From the NCBI GenBank assembly GCA_030833685.1, contig JAURGS010000074.1, positions 1-10,183 on the forward strand: 10,183 bases of DNA, given 5' to 3'. The position numbers and the translations under genes are program-made. Origin of the DNA: Rhodoferax sp. GTDB taxonomy: Bacteria > Pseudomonadota > Gammaproteobacteria > Burkholderiales > Burkholderiaceae_C. The notes under the pieces are model-generated. The model had not been told where the DNA came from. It ran no database searches and worked only from the letters and a program-made list of their open reading frames with translations. Numbering within the stretch: position 1 is the first letter of the stretch; every line of letters starts with the position of its first letter. This document shows positions 5,676 to 10,183 of this stretch, piece by piece.

Positions 5676-7757
5676 TCAGCGCAAAGTCCGATAGATTTCC
5701 TGTGCCAATTCCACAGAAATGCCCTCGACTTTGGCCAAATCCTCGACCGAAGCCATGGCGACCCCACGCAGTCCACCAAAGCGCTGAAGCAGTTTTGCGC
5801 GCCGTTTGGGCCCAACGCCAGCGATGTCCTCGAGCTTGCTCGCGCCCGTCCTGACCCGGGCCCTGGCCGCGCGCATGCCGGTGATCGCAAAGCGGTGGGC
5901 TTCGTCGCGGATTTGCGCCACCAGCATGAGCGCCGCCGAGTCCTTGCCCAGGTAAACCTTCTCTCTTTCATCGGCAAACACCAATTCTTCCAGCCCCACG
6001 CGACGCCCTTCCCCTTTTTCCACGCCAACCAGCCTGGAGATATCCAAGCCCAGGCTTTCGAAAACCTCTCGGGCAATCGAAATCTGGCCCTTCCCGCCGT
6101 CAATCAACACCAGATCGGGCATCGCCAGCGTCTTTTGCGCCTCCGGTTTCGCATCTTGCCCCAGAGCAAGCAATTTGCCGTAGCGCCGCATCAAGACCTG
6201 CCGCATGGCCGCATAGTCATCGCCAGGCGTAATGCCTTCGATGGTGTAGCGCCGGTATTCACCCGCCTGCATCTTGTGGTTCTGGTACACCACGCAGGAG
6301 GCCTGCGTGGATTCGCCGCCGGTATGCGACACATCAAAGCACTCCACACGCAGAGCCTCCAGCCGATCGTGGGCCAAATCCAGGGCGTCCACCAAGGCCC
6401 GGGTTCGCGCGATCTGGGAACCCTCTTCAGCCAACAATCGATTCAACTGAATCTGGGCGTTGGTCATCGCCATATCCAACCAGACGCGTCTTTGCTCCCT
6501 GGGCTGATGGACTGCAAGTACCTTGACGCCAGTTTGTTCCTGCAGCGCGTCAAGCAAACCCTGACGCACGGGTGCGCTAACCACCAGCGATGGGGGCATG
6601 GGTACCTGAAGGTAGTGCTGCGATAAAAAAGCTTCCAGGATCACAGACTCCAGGCTGGGCCGGGTGGCAGATTCTGAAAGTGAGGTATTGAGCTCGGACT
6701 GAATTTCCTCGTCCACATGCGACGGAAAATAGGCCCGGTCACCCAAATGGCGCCCACCCCGCACCATGGCCAGGTTCACGCAGGCGCGACCGCCCGTGAA
6801 TTTCACCGCAAGAATATCGACATCTCGATCATGTACCGTATCTACCGACTGCTGGTGTAATACCGCATTGAGAGCGCTGATCTGATTGCGCAATTCAGCA
6901 GCCATCTCGAATTCCAGCCGCTCTGAGTGCGCCATCATCCGCTGCTCCAGATCCTGCACCAGGCTCATGGAGTCTCCGTTCAGGAACTTTTCAGCGTCAG
7001 CGAGTTGGGCGCGGTAGTCGCAGGTAGATATCAAGCCAACACATGGGCCGCTGCAGCGTTTGATCTGAAACAGCAGACAGGGGCGGGTGCGGTGTTTGAA
7101 CACCGCGTCCTCACAGGTGCGCAAACGAAATACTTTTTGCATGAGCACGATCGCTTCTTTCACAGCGAAGGCACTCGGGTAAGGTCCAAAGTACTGGTGT
7201 TTTTTTTCAACCGCACCCCGGTAGTACGACACCCGGGGGAACTGACCTGGATCGGCCGCCCCTGACTGCCCGGGCCCGTCAGCGCCCTGGCGGGATGCAG
7301 ACACCAAGGCCGAAATCTTCAGATAGGGATAGCTTTTGTCGTCCCGAAACAAGATGTTGTAGCGAGGATTCAGCGCTTTGATCAGGTTGTTCTCGAGAAG
7401 CAGCGCCTCCGCTTCAGAGCGAACAACCGTGGTCTCCAAACGCACAATCTTGCTCACCATGTGCCCAATACGGGTGCCGTCATGGGTCTTCTGGAAATAG
7501 CTCGATACACGCTTTTTCAGGCTGTTGGCTTTGCCAACGTAGAGCAACAGGTCATCCCCATCGAAATACCGGTACACCCCCGGCAAATTGGGCAGCGCCG
7601 CAACCTGGCGTAACAAAGCATCGGGTGGCGCGGTATCTGAGCAAGCGCTCGCCGCCGGGGTGCCCCCCCCGCTTGGGGTGGGCGTTACAGCGGCCGGTTT
7701 ATGCGGTCGCGCGCGCCGCGATTGGCCTTGCGGTGAGTCGGAAGTGGCGTCGGACAT
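5676..7757 (-). CDS. uvrC: Excinuclease ABC subunit C (UvrC)
   Basis: UvrC makes both incisions around a lesion in nucleotide excision repair after UvrA/UvrB loading. With the ATG at 7757 it has 693 residues. The GIY-YIG nuclease (about 56-133; GVY at 60-62, YVG at 73-75) makes the 3' cut. Cysteines 215, 227, 235 and 239 have the same spacing (12, 8, 4) as the iron-sulfur cluster ligands reported for E. coli UvrC. The UVR helix that contacts UvrB lies at about 266-300. The RNase H-like nuclease for the 5' cut has Asp475 (FDVSH), Asp553 (LIDGGKGQ) and His621. Tandem helix-hairpin-helix motifs close the protein (643-693). About 40 low-complexity residues precede the first domain and about 20 Gly/Ala/Pro-rich residues interrupt 150-175. 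A TTG at 7775 or a TTG at 7616 could also start it; none has a good ribosome site. pgsA and dmlA follow as an operon. Confidence 0.95.
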   Translation of the reverse strand: MSDATSDSPQGQSRRARPHKPAAVTPTPSGGGTPAASACSDTAPPDALLRQVAALPNLPGVYRYFDGDDLLLYVGKANSLKKRVSSYFQKTHDGTRIGHMVSKIVRLETTVVRSEAEALLLENNLIKALNPRYNILFRDDKSYPYLKISALVSASRQGADGPGQSGAADPGQFPRVSYYRGAVEKKHQYFGPYPSAFAVKEAIVLMQKVFRLRTCEDAVFKHRTRPCLLFQIKRCSGPCVGLISTCDYRAQLADAEKFLNGDSMSLVQDLEQRMMAHSERLEFEMAAELRNQISALNAVLHQQSVDTVHDRDVDILAVKFTGGRACVNLAMVRGGRHLGDRAYFPSHVDEEIQSELNTSLSESATRPSLESVILEAFLSQHYLQVPMPPSLVVSAPVRQGLLDALQEQTGVKVLAVHQPREQRRVWLDMAMTNAQIQLNRLLAEEGSQIARTRALVDALDLAHDRLEALRVECFDVSHTGGESTQASCVVYQNHKMQAGEYRRYTIEGITPGDDYAAMRQVLMRRYGKLLALGQDAKPEAQKTLAMPDLVLIDGGKGQISIAREVFESLGLDISRLVGVEKGEGRRVGLEELVFADEREKVYLGKDSAALMLVAQIRDEAHRFAITGMRAARARVRTGASKLEDIAGVGPKRRAKLLQRFGGLRGVAMASVEDLAKVEGISVELAQEIYRTLR
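7663..7670 (-). repeat. G8 homopolymer in the 5' coding part of uvrC
   Basis: Eight C on the plus strand give eight G in the uvrC coding strand, within the low-complexity leader (codons for Ser-Gly-Gly-Gly-Thr). Flanking CCCC and GGGG blocks make small hairpins possible. Loss or gain of one base would shift uvrC out of frame if the ATG at 7757 is the true start. Confidence 0.8.
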
Positions 7758-7783
7758 GTGTCTTATTGTGGACAATCTCGCCC
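7758..7783. promoter_or_regulatory. 26-bp divergent start region between uvrC and earP
   Basis: The likely start codons of uvrC (minus, 7757) and earP (plus, 7784) are separated by only 26 bp, too short for two separate promoters with leaders. Promoters must therefore lie inside the neighbouring coding region, overlap each other, or the annotated starts must be wrong. I see no convincing -35/-10 pair and no LexA-type operator here. Confidence 0.4.
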
Positions 7784-8968
7784 GTGAAAAAAGAAAAACC
7801 GGCGAAGAGGCTCAGATGGGCCATTTTCTGCCATGTGATCGACAACTGGGGTGACCTTGGTGTGTGCTGGCGCCTGGCCACTAACCTGGCGATGCTGGGT
7901 CAACAGGTTCGGTTGTTCGTCGACGACGATCGCCCCTTGGCCTGGATGGCGCCAAACGGCGCACAGGATATCGAGTTGGTCAACTGGCCTGGCGACCAAA
8001 TGCTGCCTGCGGCATGTTTGGCGCCTGAGCGTATGGACGATGTGGTCATCGAAGCGTTCGGGTGTACATTGCCGCAGGCTTACCTGGCGGTATTCGCAGC
8101 CAACGGTGGCAGACAGGCACTCCTGGCTGCCAACTGGCTCAATGTGGAATACCTCAGCGCAGAGCCCTACGCCAAACGATGCCACGCCCTGCCCTCCCCG
8201 GTGTCCGCAGGACCTGGTGCAGGGCTGGCGAAATATTTTTTCTACCCCGGGTTTGTGCCAGGCACTGGCGGCTTACTGCGAGAGCCAGACCTGATCAAGC
8301 GGCGCAAAGCCTTTCGCCGCAGCAGATGGCTACACGCTCGCGGCGTGCACTGGGACGGGAAAACGCTCGTCAGCCTCTTTTGTTACGAAACGCCTAGGCT
8401 GCTCGACTTGTTATCGAGCCTAGCCGCAGGAGAGAAAGCGGTAGTGCTTCTGGTTTGTGCTGGCCGCGGCGCACAAGCGGTGAAGCGTGCCCTGAAGCTG
8501 CCAGATGCCGCTGAGCAGGCCCAACCCTCTCCTCAGCTTGAGATCATCTTTCTGCCGCCTTTGAGCCAGAACGACTTTGACCGCCTGCTTTGGTCATGCG
8601 ACCTCAATTTTGTTCGTGGTGAAGATTCATTGACGCGGGCACTGTGGGCAGGAAAACCATTTGTCTGGCAAATCTATCCCCAAACAGACGACGCGCACAA
8701 GGTTAAGCTCCATGCCTTTTTAGACTGGATGCAGGCCCCTGACAGCCTACGGGCGATGCAGGCGCAATGGAATGAAGTCGACACCACCGCCTGGGCAGGA
8801 TCCGCTTGGCTGGGCGATCAGGTGCTGCGAACCTGGAAGGCCAACAGTGTGCAAGCCCGAAAACGCCTGCTAGGTCAGCCGGACTTGGCAAGCCAATTGC
8901 TGCAATTCGTCTGGGGTGATGCAACCAGAGCAGAAAAGCCCATCAGGGAAAAGCCGAATCGCCATTGA
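7784..8968 (+). CDS. earP: EF-P arginine-32 rhamnosyltransferase EarP
   Basis: EarP transfers L-rhamnose from dTDP-L-rhamnose to Arg32 of elongation factor P, which activates EF-P for relieving ribosome stalls at polyproline. The chosen GTG start gives 394 residues, close to family length. The N-terminal Rossmann half opens with WAIFCHVIDNWGDLGVCWRL; the two aspartates (20 and 24) are in the position of the family's essential DxxxD, which binds the acceptor arginine. AKYFFYPGF (149-157) and GGLLRE (162-167) are typical of this group. The donor-binding signature RGEDS (278-282) and ALWAGKPFVWQIYPQ (286-300) are intact, including the catalytic-region Glu280. A Lys-rich stretch (residues 2-11) precedes the conserved fold. 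There is no ATG in frame before the conserved start and no good ribosome site, so the start is uncertain (TTG at 7766 is another option). efp follows 196 bp downstream. Confidence 0.93.
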   Translation: MKKEKPAKRLRWAIFCHVIDNWGDLGVCWRLATNLAMLGQQVRLFVDDDRPLAWMAPNGAQDIELVNWPGDQMLPAACLAPERMDDVVIEAFGCTLPQAYLAVFAANGGRQALLAANWLNVEYLSAEPYAKRCHALPSPVSAGPGAGLAKYFFYPGFVPGTGGLLREPDLIKRRKAFRRSRWLHARGVHWDGKTLVSLFCYETPRLLDLLSSLAAGEKAVVLLVCAGRGAQAVKRALKLPDAAEQAQPSPQLEIIFLPPLSQNDFDRLLWSCDLNFVRGEDSLTRALWAGKPFVWQIYPQTDDAHKVKLHAFLDWMQAPDSLRAMQAQWNEVDTTAWAGSAWLGDQVLRTWKANSVQARKRLLGQPDLASQLLQFVWGDATRAEKPIREKPNRH

Positions 8969-9070
8969 TGGGCGCTCGCTGACAGGCCAGCTACGCTTGC
9001 ACGGTCAATCTGCCAGGCACAACCCGCTGTGCGCGACAAAGTCAATAGCCACATGAGTGGCGAAGTCGCC

Positions 9071-9076
9071 TAAAAT
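9071..9076 (+). promoter_or_regulatory. Candidate -10 element of the efp promoter
   Basis: TAAAAT (5 of 6 to the sigma-70 consensus) lies in the earP-efp gap. At 17-bp spacing the upstream hexamer is GCCACA (9048-9053), a weak -35. Transcription would begin around 9083, giving a leader of about 80 nt. The rest of the gap (8969-9047) shows no terminator with a T-run, so earP read-through into efp is also possible. Confidence 0.4.
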
Positions 9077-9089
9077 ACTGGGCTTTGCA

Positions 9090-9116
9090 ACCGCCCAGGC
9101 CCTGGTGTTAGGCGGT
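9090..9116 (+). other. Possible 5'-leader hairpin upstream of efp
   Basis: ACCGCC (9090-9095) pairs with GGCGGT (9111-9116). The 15-nt loop can itself form a short CAG/CTG stem. It would be at the start of the efp message if the promoter at 9071 is used. No known riboswitch or leader family is recognised, so any role is a guess. Confidence 0.3.
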
Positions 9117-9164
9117 GAACCGGTCCCGAGCTGCCCCGCGGTAGCCCCAACTCACACACCTATC

Positions 9165-9719
9165 ATGAAAATCGCTCAAGAAATTCGCGCTGGTAACGTC
9201 ATCATGCAGGGCAAAGACCCTATGGTCGTCCTCAAGACCGAGTACAGCCGTGGTGGTCGCAATTCCGCCACCGTTCGCATGAAGCTCAAAAGCCTGATTG
9301 CCAACTTCAACACGGAAGTCGTGTTCAAGGCTGATGACAAGATGGAGCAAATCATTCTGGATAAGAAGGAATGCACTTACTCCTATTTCGCTGACCCAAT
9401 GTACGTGTGCATGGATGAAGAGTACAACCAGTACGAGGTTGAGGCCGAAAACATGGGCGATGCCTTGAATTACCTGGAAGACGGCATGCCAGTGGAAGTG
9501 GTGTTCTACGACGGTAAGGCGATTTCGGTGGAATTGCCCACCAGCGTTGTGCGTGAGGTCACCTGGACCGAGCCGGCCGTCAAAGGCGACACCTCGGGCA
9601 AAGTGCTCAAGCCAGCCAAAATTGCCACAGGTTTCGAGGTTGGCGTGCCCATCTTCGTCGCACAGGGCGACAAAATCGAAATTGACACGCGCACTGGCGA
9701 GTACCGCAAGCGGGTGTAA
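9165..9719 (+). CDS. efp: Translation elongation factor P, Arg32 type
   Basis: EF-P binds between the ribosomal P and E sites and speeds peptide bond formation at proline runs. The protein has 184 residues, the standard length. The N-terminal KOW-like domain (about 1-64) starts MKIAQEIRAGNVI. The loop SRGGRNSA places an arginine exactly at residue 32, the site modified by EarP, instead of the lysine used by EpmA-type systems. The two OB-fold domains follow, with VELPTSVVREVTWTEPAVKG and a closing KIEIDTRTGEYRKRV. ATG at 9165 was preferred to the in-frame GTG at 9057 because the family begins precisely at MKIAQEIR. No Shine-Dalgarno is visible just upstream (the bases there are CA-rich). It follows earP on the same strand and ends at a strong terminator. 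Confidence 0.97.
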   Translation: MKIAQEIRAGNVIMQGKDPMVVLKTEYSRGGRNSATVRMKLKSLIANFNTEVVFKADDKMEQIILDKKECTYSYFADPMYVCMDEEYNQYEVEAENMGDALNYLEDGMPVEVVFYDGKAISVELPTSVVREVTWTEPAVKGDTSGKVLKPAKIATGFEVGVPIFVAQGDKIEIDTRTGEYRKRV

Positions 9720-9745
9720 GCCTGGCGCTTCTTAGAAAAACTTAG

Positions 9746-9772
9746 AAAAGCTCCCTCGAGGGAGCTTTTTTT
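9746..9772 (+). terminator. Intrinsic terminator of efp
   Basis: A perfect 10-bp stem AAAAGCTCCC / GGGAGCTTTT (9746-9755 with 9760-9769) with a TCGA loop is followed by T's to 9772 (seven in a row from 9766). It starts 26 bp after the efp stop. The A-rich 5' side would give a T-run on the minus strand too, but no minus-strand gene ends here. Confidence 0.92.
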
Positions 9773-9870
9773 ATGCGGGCATCGCAACGCCCTGCGGGGT
9801 AGTAGGTTTGATCGCCAAAAGAATCGCTTGGTTTGCGCAAGTAGTACAGTTTTGGGTGTAGGCTAGTGCC

Positions 9871-10183
9871 ATGAGCGCCAAGCGATCACCAGCCCGCAGA
9901 CCCCACACCGCTGCAGACAGCCCAGCTGCCGCAGAGGCTAAGGTCTCGCGCTTGGCGGTTCGAAAAGTTCTCATCGACACCTACCATGAAAACGTGGCCT
10001 ATTTGCACCGGCAATGCCCGTTTTACCGGGCTGAAGGCTTTACAGCCCTGTCCAAAATTGAAGTGCGATCCAATGGCAAAAGCATTCTGGCAACCATCAA
10101 TGTGGTGGACGATGCGCAATTGGTGAGCGAGCATGATTTAGGCCTCTCGCTTGGCGCTTTCAAACAACTCGGTGTGGACGCCG
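9871..10183 (+). CDS. Thymidine phosphorylase, N-terminal part (long, AMP-phosphorylase-like type), runs off the window
   Basis: From ATG at 9871 the frame stays open to the window end (104 full codons). The family cleaves nucleosides or nucleotides with phosphate to give a free base and a sugar phosphate. After about 26 Ala/Pro/Ser/Arg-rich residues, the segment VRKVLIDTYHENVAYLHRQC (residues 31-50), then FYRAEGFTALSKIEV and SILATINVVDDAQLV, resembles the N-terminal domain of the roughly 500-residue proteobacterial proteins annotated as putative thymidine phosphorylase, related to archaeal AMP phosphorylase rather than to E. coli DeoA. The catalytic glycosyltransferase domain is outside the window, so the exact substrate cannot be read. 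A terminator separates it from efp by 98 bp, so it should have its own promoter; none is clear, and the ribosome site is weak. Confidence 0.8.
   Translation, partial: MSAKRSPARRPHTAADSPAAAEAKVSRLAVRKVLIDTYHENVAYLHRQCPFYRAEGFTALSKIEVRSNGKSILATINVVDDAQLVSEHDLGLSLGAFKQLGVDA

Noticed and set aside
7758..7775. uvrC start at TTG 7775
   Set aside because: It adds only six residues, has no ribosome site, and an ATG is available in frame at 7757.
7625..7783. N-terminal extension of EarP back to 7625
   Set aside because: It lies antisense within uvrC, is Arg/Pro-rich by composition, and is not part of the EarP fold, which starts near residue 11 from the GTG at 7784.
7735..7800. LexA/SOS box in front of uvrC
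   Set aside because: No CTGT-N8-ACAG-type palindrome is present in this segment.
9057..9164. A longer EF-P starting at GTG 9057
   Set aside because: The extra 36 residues have no resemblance to the family, the region contains a likely promoter, and EF-P begins exactly at MKIAQEIR (9165).
1..10183. Mobile element, CRISPR, prophage or toxin-antitoxin genes
   Set aside because: No transposase or integrase motifs, terminal inverted repeats, repeat-spacer arrays or small paired toxin-like genes were seen; every larger open frame is explained by a housekeeping family.

Overview
The window looks like a chromosomal piece of a betaproteobacterium, most likely Burkholderiales near Comamonadaceae. This rests on protein style (MutL with a DMHAAHE endonuclease motif, the long thymidine phosphorylase type), the EarP/EF-P(Arg32) pair, and the hupB - tRNA-Val - ppiD order. 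It is dominated by housekeeping genes. I see no transposase, integrase, CRISPR array, toxin-antitoxin pair or phage gene, and no convincing new multi-gene system.

Layout. Positions 1-1350 (+) hold one open frame that joins the middle of MiaA (tRNA dimethylallyltransferase) in frame to the last 400 or so residues of MutL. The 3' part of miaA and the ATPase-encoding 5' part of mutL are missing. This is the most unusual thing in the window: a deletion or duplication junction, or an assembly chimera. A GC-rich hairpin separates it from the convergent ppiD (1399-3324, -), a membrane-anchored periplasmic chaperone. Upstream of ppiD on the same strand are an intrinsic terminator, tRNA-Val(UAC) and an HU gene; the tRNA starts 10 bp after the HU stop codon.

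Positions 3956-7757 (-) form an apparent operon read uvrC -> pgsA -> dmlA/ttuC: the nucleotide excision repair nuclease, phosphatidylglycerophosphate synthase, and a tartrate/D-malate dehydrogenase. The gaps are 42 bp and 7 bp. The uvrC start faces the earP start across only about 26 bp, and the 5' part of uvrC contains a run of eight G.

Positions 7784-9719 (+) hold earP and efp. EarP rhamnosylates Arg32 of EF-P, and the EF-P encoded here has an arginine at exactly that position, so the two form a matched translation-factor modification pair. A strong intrinsic terminator follows efp. The window ends inside a thymidine phosphorylase-like gene (9871 onward, +).

If the miaA/mutL junction is real in the organism, the cell would lack MutL ATPase function (expected mutator phenotype) and MiaA-dependent tRNA A37 modification at this locus, while uvrC beside it remains intact.
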